Virus record (IMG/VR): IMGVR_UViG_3300047163_000049
Location: 1-39,305 of that record
Length of the DNA: 39,305 nt
DNA from: a virus
Strand: one strand, 5' to 3'
Under the pieces are notes generated by a model. That model was given only the letters and a program-made list of their open reading frames with translations, searched no databases and was not told the origin of the DNA. Below, one piece after another: positions 22,519-28,299 of the stretch; position 1 is the first letter of the stretch; every line of letters starts with the position of its first letter. The position numbers and the translations under genes were made by a program.

Positions 22519-23435
22519 TAGGTAAGTTGTGGGGCGAATTCATTGAGTATCGCAAGAAGGGTGAGCCTCGGTTAAAGCTCAAGCCTTGGCGAGCAAGTAC
22601 GCTTAGGGAATATATGAGATTTTGGGCCTGCAGCTTTAAGTATTTCTGGGAGCATAAAGATGAAAGCGAAATCGAAGGACATTGGGATGAATACATTGAA
22701 GCAGAGCGCAAGCGAAGTCGTCGAGGCGAGAAGCTTGGATTCGTTCACGCGATCAAATATCTTTCGACATTTACAAATTGGCTTTTCAAAACCGGACGCA
22801 TCGAAAAACGACCGATTCTTCATGACCCAAATTGGCTTGCCTCAGAGGATCAAGCCGAAAAAGTTAAGCACATCTTTACGGATGAAGAGGCCACCGCAAT
22901 GATGGCTCAATCGAGTGGAGCATTTGGCTTATATATACGCATGGCGCTTCTGATGGGCATGCGCTCGAGTGAGATCACTCAGCTCAAAAAAGATCGAATC
23001 GAAATTATAAATTCAGCGATAAAGCTTCGCGCCATTGATACCAAAACGGGGTCTAAGACCGGCAAGGGCCGCACCATATCTATTCACGACCAAGTAATGC
23101 CGGCGCTTAAAGCTCAATATACAACTTCAAACTCTGACTATTTATTCCCCAGCAAAAAAGACCCAGCAAGACCGATGGATCGCCTTGGATTTAAAGGGCA
23201 ATGGGATAAGCTTATGGCCAAAATCGGCGTCGAGCATGCGACCCCGCATAATTGCCGCCATACATGTGCGACTAAAATGTTTTCAAATCCGAACCTAAAC
23301 CCGGCCCTAATCTGCAAGAGCTTGGGTTTTTCGATGGCAATTGCGCAGAAAACCTATATTAACTTTAGCGACAAAGACTTGGCGTTAGTCGCTAAAAACC
23401 AAAGCTATGGAGAAAGCAAAAATGAAACCGAATAA
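22515..23435 (+). CDS. int: Tyrosine recombinase / phage integrase
   Basis: A 306-residue protein. The N-terminal SAM-like core-binding domain covers roughly residues 5-100. The catalytic domain has R150 (in MGMRSSEI), a K-containing beta hairpin (TKTGSKTGKGRTISI), the H245-x-x-R248 pair (PHNCRH) and nucleophile Y281 (KTYINF). At the position of the usual second His/Trp the sequence reads LGF rather than LGH (F272), a variation that may lower or alter activity. The most upstream start in frame is TTG at 22515, since TAA closes the frame at 22491. It mediates integration, so the phage is probably temperate; no attP is certain. Confidence 0.85.
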   Translation: MIGKLWGEFIEYRKKGEPRLKLKPWRASTLREYMRFWACSFKYFWEHKDESEIEGHWDEYIEAERKRSRRGEKLGFVHAIKYLSTFTNWLFKTGRIEKRPILHDPNWLASEDQAEKVKHIFTDEEATAMMAQSSGAFGLYIRMALLMGMRSSEITQLKKDRIEIINSAIKLRAIDTKTGSKTGKGRTISIHDQVMPALKAQYTTSNSDYLFPSKKDPARPMDRLGFKGQWDKLMAKIGVEHATPHNCRHTCATKMFSNPNLNPALICKSLGFSMAIAQKTYINFSDKDLALVAKNQSYGESKNETE

Positions 23436-23673
23436 ATTCAGCGAGTATATGGCAAAAAAGAGAGTGAAGTCAGGCAAAACACAGGGCGATATTTCGAGAC
23501 GCCTGGGCTATGGGTCTGCGCAGTTTCTATCTAATTTCGAGAGGGGCCTTTGCGTATTCCCGCTCGCCAAGCTCAAAATTTTGTGCGCAGAGATTGGTGT
23601 CTCGAGAGAGAAGGCCGCCGAGATGCTGATTAAAATTGAAACGGCTAAAATAAACAAGGGTCTAGGAATTTAA
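23422..23673 (+). CDS. Xre-family helix-turn-helix regulator
   Basis: An 83-residue protein from the ATG at 23422 (GGAG lies 9 nt upstream, inside the integrase end). An ATG five codons earlier is also possible. The HTH reads MAKKRVKSGKTQGDISRRLGYG and SAQFLSNFERGLCVFPLAKL, the typical Cro/CI helix pattern with the SNFERG recognition helix end. It overlaps the integrase gene by 14 nt. A repressor or excision regulator is likely; it is short for a classical CI. Confidence 0.7.
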   Translation: MKPNKFSEYMAKKRVKSGKTQGDISRRLGYGSAQFLSNFERGLCVFPLAKLKILCAEIGVSREKAAEMLIKIETAKINKGLGI

Positions 23674-23696
23674 AACAGCATAGCAGGTGCAAAATG
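23674..23696 (+). repeat. Start-associated element, copy 1
   Basis: AACAGC, two bases, AGCAGGTG, then CAAAATG: the AGGTG box serves as ribosome binding site for the ATG at 23694. The spacer is shorter (2 instead of 6) than in most copies. Confidence 0.6.
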
Positions 23697-24053
23697 ACCA
23701 ATTTACACGAGTTCATTGTTTTAAAAGAATTTAACAGCAATCGCGCTCTGTTATTTGACACGTCTGAAAAATTCTCAGTTGGTGACATGATTGCGATTCC
23801 CGTCATAAATAAATTGTCATACGATCAGCTAAAAACTGAATCTGAAAAAGATCGAATAGACATGAGACATTTTCAGACTGAGTTTATCAAGGCCGACTTA
23901 AATCTAAGGGGCGCCGTCAAGGCCCTGAAATACGCCAAAAATACCCTAGAAAGTATAGATCACTATAGAAGTGAGGTTGGCTCTGGCCTTTTTCAGATCA
24001 AAAATGCATTAGAGAAAATAGAAGAAACAGCAGTTATAGCAGGTGTAAAATGA
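23694..24053 (+). CDS. Unknown coiled-coil protein
   Basis: A 119-residue protein. The N-terminus (HEFIVLKEFNSNRALLFDT) is beta-like. The middle and C-terminus form a coil (YDQLKTESEKDRIDMRHFQT, then GAVKALKYAKNTLESID). It ends with TAVIAGVK, the translated product of repeat copy 2, with the stop overlapping a downstream ATG. Similar helical proteins occur twice more in this region (28460 and 28714). Function unknown. Confidence 0.55.
   Translation: MTNLHEFIVLKEFNSNRALLFDTSEKFSVGDMIAIPVINKLSYDQLKTESEKDRIDMRHFQTEFIKADLNLRGAVKALKYAKNTLESIDHYRSEVGSGLFQIKNALEKIEETAVIAGVK
24026..24052 (+). repeat. Start-associated element, copy 2
   Basis: AACAGC-N6-AGCAGGTG, then TAAAATG. It encodes the last residues of the upstream protein (TAVIAGVK-stop) and places its AGGTG box before an ATG at 24050. 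Confidence 0.65.
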
Positions 24054-24065
24054 AGGAGAAACAAA

Positions 24066-24359
24066 ATGAGTAAAAAGGTGCCAGTACTAATAACCACAGA
24101 CAACACAAAGCGCGGTGTCTTCATGGGCTTTATTGACCCTGCCGACGCAGACAAAACAGATCTTTATGCCGATGAAGTTCGTATGGCCGTGATGTGGTCT
24201 GCTGAAATTCGTGGCGTTGTGGGTCTTGCCGCCAAAGGTCCGAACAAAAGTTGTCGTATATCGCCAGCAGCCAAGAGGGCACATATCAAAGGCGTAACGG
24301 CGACTCTCGAGCTCTCAGACGAGGCTCTCGAAGCATGGAGAAAAGAGCCGTGGGCCTAA
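24066..24359 (+). CDS. DUF6948-like phage protein
   Basis: A 97-residue protein. Layout: a beta strand KVPVLITTDNTKRGVFMGFI, a DEVRMAVMWSAEIRGVVGLAAKGP segment, CRISPAAK, a strand VTATLELS and a final EALEAWRKEPWA. It resembles the small phage family I know as DUF6948 (TT-x-x-RGV-F-x-G ... W-S ... G-x-x-GLA-x-x-GP ... A-x-x-A-W). That number is from memory. No enzymatic role is known. It starts after a GGAG site at 24057 and is followed within 14 nt by the glycine-repeat gene. Confidence 0.6.
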   Translation: MSKKVPVLITTDNTKRGVFMGFIDPADADKTDLYADEVRMAVMWSAEIRGVVGLAAKGPNKSCRISPAAKRAHIKGVTATLELSDEALEAWRKEPWA

Positions 24360-24373
24360 AAATATTTGGCGGG

Positions 24374-24805
24374 ATGTTAAAAAATTTTTTTAGCTACGGC
24401 TACGGCGACGGCAGCGGCTACGGCGACGGCAACGGCGACGGCAGCGGCTACGGCGACGGCAACGGCAACGGCAGCGGCTACGGCGACGGCTACGGCAACG
24501 GCAGCGGCTACGGCGACGGCGACGGCAACGGCTACGGCTACGGCGACGGCAACGGCAACGGCTACGGCAGCGGCTACGGCGACGGCTACGGCGACGGCAG
24601 CGGCTACGGCGACGGCAACGGCTACGGCTACGGCGACGGCAACGGCAACGGCAACGGCAACGGCTACGGCTACGGCGACGGCGACGGCTACGGCAATGGC
24701 TACGGCGACGGCTACGGCAATGGCCGCGGCGACAGCTACGGCGACGGCGACGCCTACGGCTCTAAAGAAAATTGGCCGAAGGCCGGGGCCGAGGTGGTCG
24801 CATGA
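24374..24805 (+). CDS. Glycine-repeat low-complexity protein
   Basis: A 143-residue protein from the ATG at 24374; the frame is open further upstream from a TTG at 24251. After MLKNFFS it is a run of about 60 two-residue units G-x, where x is mostly Y, D, N or S, ending KENWPKAGAEVVA. At DNA level it is a hexamer repeat GGC-NAC/AGC in which nearly all variation falls in one base of the second codon. The stop overlaps the next ATG (ATGA), and the upstream gene ends 14 nt before it, so it is an operon member rather than an accident. It could be a disordered linker, an adhesin-like strand or a condensate-forming segment. Confidence 0.6.
   Translation: MLKNFFSYGYGDGSGYGDGNGDGSGYGDGNGNGSGYGDGYGNGSGYGDGDGNGYGYGDGNGNGYGSGYGDGYGDGSGYGDGNGYGYGDGNGNGNGNGYGYGDGDGYGNGYGDGYGNGRGDSYGDGDAYGSKENWPKAGAEVVA
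24398..24763 (+). repeat. Hexanucleotide tandem repeat GGC-(T/G/A)AC with AGC variants
   Basis: About 60 copies, always GGC for glycine, alternating with TAC, GAC, AAC or AGC. It lies inside the glycine-repeat gene. The composition (much richer in GC than the genome) and near-perfect period six point to expansion by slippage and selection for G-x repeats. Confidence 0.85.
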
Positions 24806-25479
24806 TCGAAGATTTACAAAATTATGCAAATGGAATCGCTGCGAATGTCGAAGTTATATCGTGGCTTAATACCACTGGTAAGAAAGCAATTGAAAAACGC
24901 GGCGCAACCATTTCTGAACTAGAACATATTTTAGATTTTTTTGTCTCTGGTGCGGCTCCAAATCGTCTGCAGAAAATGGCTTATGTTGATGCGAAAAGAA
25001 AAGCTGAAGAGTGGAGCAAGAGAAATCAAAAAAAGGGCAGAGACCTAGTCGATTCAAAAGATGACATAGAGACCATTCATAAATTCAAAGATGGCTCTGC
25101 GATAGTAAAGCTGAAAACCAAAACCGCACTTCAGCGCGAAGGCTTTTTAATGAGTCATTGTGTTGGCGGCTATCAGTTGAGTAACGAGTGCCAAATTTAT
25201 TCTTATCGTGACAAGAAAAATATGCCTCACGCCACATTTGAAGTCAGAAGATCTGGCAAAGAAATTACGCAAATAAAAGGCAAAGGTAACGGAGCAATTC
25301 ATCCGAATTACATCAAGCCAATTTTGGTTTTTCTTAAAAAGATTGGAATAGAAGTCAGGCCATCCGATATGGTTAACCTTGGCTACTATCATATTCACAA
25401 AGATCATTTGAAGTATTTAATGAAGACCAAAGCAAAAGAGCAGATTACGGTTATTGGTGGAGAATCTTATGCGTTTTAA
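24802..25479 (+). CDS. PcfJ-like protein
   Basis: A 225-residue protein starting at ATG 24802, four-base overlap with the glycine-repeat gene and a GAGGTG site upstream. The signature block is LMSHCVGGY (residues 116-124), IYSYRD (132-137), PHATFEV (142-148) and QIKGKGN (157-163). I recognise this as the conserved core of PcfJ-like proteins (C-V-G-x-Y ... I-x-S-x-R-D ... P-x-A-T-x-E-V ... Q-I-K-G-x-x-N), known from conjugative elements and phages. Biochemical role unknown. The cysteine and charged residues in the block are the candidates for a site. Confidence 0.75.
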   Translation: MIEDLQNYANGIAANVEVISWLNTTGKKAIEKRGATISELEHILDFFVSGAAPNRLQKMAYVDAKRKAEEWSKRNQKKGRDLVDSKDDIETIHKFKDGSAIVKLKTKTALQREGFLMSHCVGGYQLSNECQIYSYRDKKNMPHATFEVRRSGKEITQIKGKGNGAIHPNYIKPILVFLKKIGIEVRPSDMVNLGYYHIHKDHLKYLMKTKAKEQITVIGGESYAF

Positions 25480-25507
25480 AACAGCGTTGAAAGCAGGTGC
25501 AAAATAA
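25469..25507 (+). CDS. Miniature ORF MRFKTALKAGAK
   Basis: A 12-codon frame with a GGTGGAG site seven bases before its ATG. Its end coincides with repeat copy 3 and its stop overlaps the next gene. A similar tiny frame follows at 26996 (MKKQTAFKAVLK...). A real micropeptide, or simply the translated repeat used as a coupling leader. Confidence 0.35.
   Translation: MRFKTALKAGAK
25480..25506 (+). repeat. Start-associated element, copy 3, with ATA in place of ATG
   Basis: AACAGC-N6-AGCAGGTG, then CAAAATA. In copies 1 and 2 the same position is ATG. It ends the miniature frame and precedes the acidic gene. Confidence 0.65.
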
Positions 25508-25920
25508 GTGGAGGAGCAAAATTTAAAGCCAGCGAGCAAGACGAAGAAGATTGTGAGCAAGAAAAGCTCATTAAAGAGTGGGCAGAGCGAGCTGGAGTCG
25601 AAATTGAACTGTCATCTATCAGTCGCACGGGGACTGCTCGCTACCTTGGAGTTAAGGCATCATTCAGCTTGGACCAAAAAATTAACGAGACCTCACGGAG
25701 TGGAACATTTGCGAATTTTATTACTGGATGTGATGGACGAGATATGGGAGGCGGAGAGCCTATTGTCGAAGAGCCCGAGCCTAACGAGATTTTTGAAGAA
25801 TTCTTAAACGCACTTGGTTTTAAACCAGGAGATATCGAATGGATAATAAGCTTACTAAAGTGGTCGATTCAGAAAAATCTATTGCCCTCAGAGAAATCTC
25901 AGACAGATTCGGAGTGGTAA
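25504..25920 (+). CDS. Acidic unknown protein with no canonical start codon
   Basis: The frame is open from just after the PcfJ-like stop and has strong coding character: G/A-rich first codon positions, acidic residues EQDEEDCEQEK, EWAERAGVEIEL, then YLGVKASFSL and PEPNEIFEEFLNALGF. If translation starts at the ATA at 25504-25506, where sister copies of the repeat carry ATG, the protein has 138 residues. The first ordinary start is TTG 25669 (83 residues). A GTG at 25508 opens another frame with a poorer composition (99 residues), and that could be the true gene. Function unknown. Confidence 0.45.
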   Translation: MSGGAKFKASEQDEEDCEQEKLIKEWAERAGVEIELSSISRTGTARYLGVKASFSLDQKINETSRSGTFANFITGCDGRDMGGGEPIVEEPEPNEIFEEFLNALGFKPGDIEWIISLLKWSIQKNLLPSEKSQTDSEW

Positions 25921-26072
25921 ACACCGTGAAGCAGCTTCAACACATGATGACTGAGGTGACGAAAAAAGAAATTAATTCTGATACCGTGAACGCGGCATGT
26001 AACTGCGTTCAAAATCTTAATTTAACAATTAAGACAGCAATTCAAGCGGCGAGATATTTGAGCGAAAAATGA
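25839..26072 (+). CDS. Small unknown protein
   Basis: A 77-residue helical protein (LTKVVDSEKSIALREISDRF, then VNTVKQLQHMMTEVTKKE). It starts at ATG 25839 after an AGGAGATATC site and overlaps the previous frame by 82 nt. A C-N-C pair (AACNCVQN) is present, and the stop overlaps the next gene by ATGA. No family recognised. Confidence 0.5.
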   Translation: MDNKLTKVVDSEKSIALREISDRFGVVNTVKQLQHMMTEVTKKEINSDTVNAACNCVQNLNLTIKTAIQAARYLSEK

Positions 26073-26932
26073 GAGACTGTCGAGATTGTGGGGTCGATAT
26101 AACCCACGAGCATTCTAATCGTAAGAGCTGTGTACCTTGCACACTCAAGCGCAGGCACAGACCGCCGACGGCAATGACGCCAGATCAGATTAGTCAGGCA
26201 GCAAAGCTTATTGGCAAAATGTCGCGCGAAGATATTGCCGCCGAAGTCGGTACCTCTGTCGTGAGCCTAAAGCGTGCGTTTCGTGGACGACGGTTAGCTT
26301 TTTATAATTATTGTACTATAAATCCGGCATGGGTTAGGTCTGTTAATAAGTATTACGAAAAGCACACTCAAGAAGAAACTGCGAAATATTTCGGAATAAG
26401 AAGAAAACAGGTCGATCACATTGTTCATCGGTATAAAAAATATCGTAAGCCAAAACAACTGCGCTGGACGCCTCAGGAGATTGCCGAAGCCGCAAAAATG
26501 GCAGGCTTAGTATCTGAGAATGGTCAGGCTAAGTTTTTTAGGCGGCCAGGAGCTCATTCTGGCTCGATTAAATCGCTATGGATGAAAAACTTTGGCATGG
26601 GCCAGGGCTCGATAAACGGCATGACTCATTGGTGTGCCAAAGAGATTGTTGGCGAAAAAGCGCGATATTTAAAGCCGCTTGGCCAGACACGCAAAGGCAA
26701 ACCGACCGAATTTCGTCGTGTGATTTTGTGGGTCGATATGGAGAAGTGCCTTAAGCCGCAAACTCCTAAATTTATTAGAGAAGCAATTGAGCAAATGGCC
26801 AAATTTCAACGTTGGCTTTGGAAAAGCGAAAATCCGAAACCACTAATATTAAAAATGATGAGGGAAAGAGATGCTGTTCAACAACGACGTATTCAACAAA
26901 AACATAAAACAGATGCTCGAGTGGGCGCGTGA
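26069..26932 (+). CDS. Zinc-finger plus HTH DNA-binding protein
   Basis: A 287-residue protein. The N-terminus MRDCRDCGVDITHEHS, followed by CVPC, forms a four-cysteine C-x2-C...C-x2-C finger. Then come HTH-like segments: SREDIAAEVGTSVVSLKRAF (about residues 53-72) and TQEETAKYFGIRRKQVDHIV (about 100-119). A further helical DNA-binding-looking region follows (TPQEIAEAAKMAGL). It is highly basic. The best guess is a transcription factor or replication-initiation protein. No catalytic motif seen. Confidence 0.6.
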   Translation: MRDCRDCGVDITHEHSNRKSCVPCTLKRRHRPPTAMTPDQISQAAKLIGKMSREDIAAEVGTSVVSLKRAFRGRRLAFYNYCTINPAWVRSVNKYYEKHTQEETAKYFGIRRKQVDHIVHRYKKYRKPKQLRWTPQEIAEAAKMAGLVSENGQAKFFRRPGAHSGSIKSLWMKNFGMGQGSINGMTHWCAKEIVGEKARYLKPLGQTRKGKPTEFRRVILWVDMEKCLKPQTPKFIREAIEQMAKFQRWLWKSENPKPLILKMMRERDAVQQRRIQQKHKTDARVGA

Positions 26933-26999
26933 TCACAACATGTCTCGCCAACAAACGGAGGCACTTTTGCAATTTTTAATTCAGATGGTTTATACATGA
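26871..26999 (+). CDS. Small helical protein
   Basis: A 42-residue protein, ATG 26871 to TGA 26999, with AGGGAAAGAG upstream. It overlaps the end of the zinc-finger gene by 62 nt in another frame. The sequence MLFNNDVFNKNIKQML, then EWARDHNMSRQQTEALLQFL, is amphipathic and resembles small helical phage proteins. Its stop overlaps the ATG of the next tiny frame (ATGA). Confidence 0.5.
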   Translation: MLFNNDVFNKNIKQMLEWARDHNMSRQQTEALLQFLIQMVYT

Positions 27000-27049
27000 A
27001 AAAACAAACAGCATTTAAGGCAGTTTTAAAAGATGAGAAAAATAAATGA
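26996..27049 (+). CDS. Miniature ORF MKKQTAFKAVLKDEKNK
   Basis: A 17-codon frame that begins in an ATGA overlap and ends one base before the tRNA gene. Its sequence M-x-x-x-T-A-F-K-A-V-L-K parallels MRFKTALKAGAK at 25469. Probably the translated repeat, or a micropeptide. Confidence 0.35.
   Translation: MKKQTAFKAVLKDEKNK
27007..27035 (+). repeat. Start-associated element, copy 4
   Basis: AACAGC-N6-GGCAG, then TTTTAAAAGATG. Weaker in the AGGTG box but well aligned with copy 5 (AAAAGATGAG ending). It lies directly upstream of the tRNA. Confidence 0.5.
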
Positions 27050-27124
27050 GCACCGGTAATATAGTGGCTATTATGCCTGTCTTCCAAACAGGATACGAGT
27101 GTTCGATTCACTCTCGGTGCTCCA
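27050..27124 (+). tRNA. tRNA-Gly (anticodon UCC)
   Basis: A 75-base cloverleaf with a 7-bp acceptor (GCACCGG with TCGGTGC, one G-U), discriminator U and genomically encoded CCA. The anticodon stem CCTGT/ACAGG holds loop CTTCCAA with anticodon TCC at 27083-27085. The T arm has TTCGATT. It starts one base after the stop of the tiny upstream frame and is bracketed by two repeat copies (27007 and 27125). It reads GGA and GGG codons. Confidence 0.95.
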
Positions 27125-27156
27125 AACAAGCCTTCGAGGCAGTATAAAAAGGGATG
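27125..27156 (+). repeat. Start-associated element, copy 9 (variant)
   Basis: AACAAGC-N6-GGCAGTATAAAAAGGGATG: it follows the tRNA and precedes the methyltransferase start. Together with copy 4 it brackets the tRNA. Confidence 0.45.
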
Positions 27157-27158
27157 AA

Positions 27159-28004
27159 ATGTTAAATGGCTTGGATTTATTCAGTGGCATCGGCGGAATC
27201 ACACTCGCACTCGGAGACTGGGTGCGGCCCGTCGCATATTGTGAACGTGATAGATTCTGCCAAGCCGAACTCATGTCTAGAATTGCAGACAGACAATTGC
27301 CGCGCGCCCCGGTCTGGGATGACGTCACAACCCTTAACGGTCACGGAATGCCTATCGACATTATTTATGGAGGATTCCCATGCCAGGACATTAGCGCTGC
27401 GGGCTATGGAGTCGGCTTGGGCGGTGAGCGAAGCGGCCTTTTCAACCACATCGCGCGGCTTATCAAAGAAACAAACCCGAAGTTTGTATTTCTCGAAAAC
27501 GTCCCAGCAATTAGAACTCGTGGCCTCAACTGTGTCGCACAAACATTTACCGAGCTCGGGTATGATTATAGATGGACAATTGTTTCAGCCAAAGAAGTTG
27601 GAGCTTGTCACATCCGAAAACGCTGGTTCATGCTTGCCCACGCCCACGGCGCAGAATTACGGCCACAACCAGGGCGGAGCCGCGGGAAGAAACGGACGGC
27701 GAAGAATGTCGATAGACTCGATGGCTCGCCGCGGACTTATACCGACACCAATGGCCCGGGATTGGAAAGGTTCTGGAGGAACGAATCGCGAATCCCCAGA
27801 CCTGCCATTTACAATGGGTGGAGCTCTCAACCCACCATTCGTCGAAGAAATAATGGGATACCCTTTAGGATGGACAGAATTAAAGCCTTGGGCAATAGCG
27901 TGGTGCCGGCCCAAGCGAGAGAAGCGTTCATGAGATTAATGGGATTAAAAAATACTGCCAATACGGCAGGTGCAAAAGATGAGTGTACAGAAAAATGCAA
28001 TTGA
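27159..28004 (+). CDS. C5-cytosine DNA methyltransferase
   Basis: A 281-residue protein from the ATG at 27159. Motifs: I DLFSGIGG (6-13, S-adenosylmethionine binding), IV GGFPCQDIS with catalytic C75, VI ENV (113-115), VIII HIRKRWF (151-157), and X LGNSVVPAQAREAF (244-257). The target-recognition part is short (about 160-225), giving a compact solitary methylase, probably used to protect phage DNA or silence host restriction. Its C-terminal tail contains repeat copy 5 (NTANTAGAK). No partner nuclease is seen. A second frame of 255 codons overlaps it (27166-27933). Confidence 0.9.
   Translation: MLNGLDLFSGIGGITLALGDWVRPVAYCERDRFCQAELMSRIADRQLPRAPVWDDVTTLNGHGMPIDIIYGGFPCQDISAAGYGVGLGGERSGLFNHIARLIKETNPKFVFLENVPAIRTRGLNCVAQTFTELGYDYRWTIVSAKEVGACHIRKRWFMLAHAHGAELRPQPGRSRGKKRTAKNVDRLDGSPRTYTDTNGPGLERFWRNESRIPRPAIYNGWSSQPTIRRRNNGIPFRMDRIKALGNSVVPAQAREAFMRLMGLKNTANTAGAKDECTEKCN
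27166..27933 (+). other. Overlapping +1 frame with methyltransferase-associated sequence features
   Basis: A 255-codon frame nested in the methylase gene. Its second half reads CLPTPTAQNYGHNQGG (about 156-171), then IPTPMARDWKGSGG (192-205) and MGGALNPPFVEEIM with GYPLGWTELKP (about 217-241). I recognise repeated PTPTA and LNP-x-F/W-V-E-x-L/I-M-G-x-P-x-GWT-x-L sequences as features of some bacterial and phage cytosine-methylase-related proteins. I cannot say whether those known proteins are themselves alternate-frame readings. Not called as a certain gene. Confidence 0.35.
27953..27981 (+). repeat. Start-associated element, copy 5
   Basis: TACTGC-N6-GGCAGGTG, then CAAAAGATG. It encodes part of the methylase tail and places its AGGTG box before an ATG at 27979. 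Confidence 0.6.
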
Positions 28005-28026
28005 GAGTTTTGGTAAACTTAAGTAA
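27979..28026 (+). CDS. Miniature ORF MSVQKNAIESFGKLK
   Basis: A 15-codon frame that starts right after repeat copy 5 (GGCAGGTG site 10 nt upstream) and overlaps the methylase end in another frame. A possible micropeptide; nothing else supports it. Confidence 0.3.
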   Translation: MSVQKNAIESFGKLK

Positions 28027-28050
28027 CCGCCTGAGTGGCTGTTTGTTGGA

Positions 28051-28299
28051 GTGAAAATGAATAGTTTAAGTGAAAGGGCGCGAGAAGCTTTTGATTTTAA
28101 TACTTCTCCAATGGACCCGATCGAAGACTTTATTCGCGGCTCAAAATGGGTGTTCTCAATGAAAGAATTTAATAATTTGCAGAGAGCATTTTCTAGATGG
28201 TCAAATGGAGTAGGTAGCATAAAGGTTTTAGAAGAATCCATCGAAGAAATTTTGAAATTAAAAGAACAAGCCTCAACAGCAGTATCGGAGAAGAAGTGA
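28051..28299 (+). CDS. Small helical protein
   Basis: An 82-residue protein. The ATG at 28057 follows a TTGGAGTG site at about the right spacing. The sequence is helical and charged (ERAREAFDFNTSPMDPIEDF, then NNLQRAFSRWSNGV), and the C-terminal ASTAVSEKK comes from repeat copy 6. The stop overlaps the next gene (GTGA). Unknown function. Confidence 0.5.
   Translation: MKMNSLSERAREAFDFNTSPMDPIEDFIRGSKWVFSMKEFNNLQRAFSRWSNGVGSIKVLEESIEEILKLKEQASTAVSEKK
28275..28298 (+). repeat. Start-associated element, copy 6 (degenerate)
   Basis: AACAGC-N6-GGAGAAGAAGTG. Here GGAG replaces AGGTG and the start is GTG at 28296. Confidence 0.45.

Noticed and set aside
24398-24763. Diversity-generating retroelement variable region (AAC-rich codons)
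   Set aside because: No reverse transcriptase, no template repeat and no C-type lectin domain. Variation is repeat-internal and fits slippage.
24377-24829. Minus-strand frame of about 150 codons encoding alternating Ala and Val opposite the glycine repeat
   Set aside because: It is the mechanical reverse reading of the GGC-NAC repeat; no ribosome site or context supports it, and all neighbours are on the plus strand.
25508-25807. GTG-start frame as the main gene in this stretch
   Set aside because: Its third-codon G excess and Ser/Lys/Leu composition look like a shadow of the acidic frame beginning at ATA 25504; kept as an alternative only.
26311-26330. A sixth TTGTACTA site
   Set aside because: It lacks the GACG partner at the fixed distance, is inside a rightward gene, and is expected by chance for an 8-mer.
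27050-27124. tRNA-Gly as a helper for the glycine-repeat gene
   Set aside because: The repeat uses GGC, which a UCC anticodon does not read well; GGA/GGG are the likely targets.
27159-28004. Methyltransferase as a frameshifted pseudogene
   Set aside because: All motifs I, IV, VI, VIII and X lie in one uninterrupted frame, and the C-terminal region looks natural for the compact type, so no frameshift is needed.
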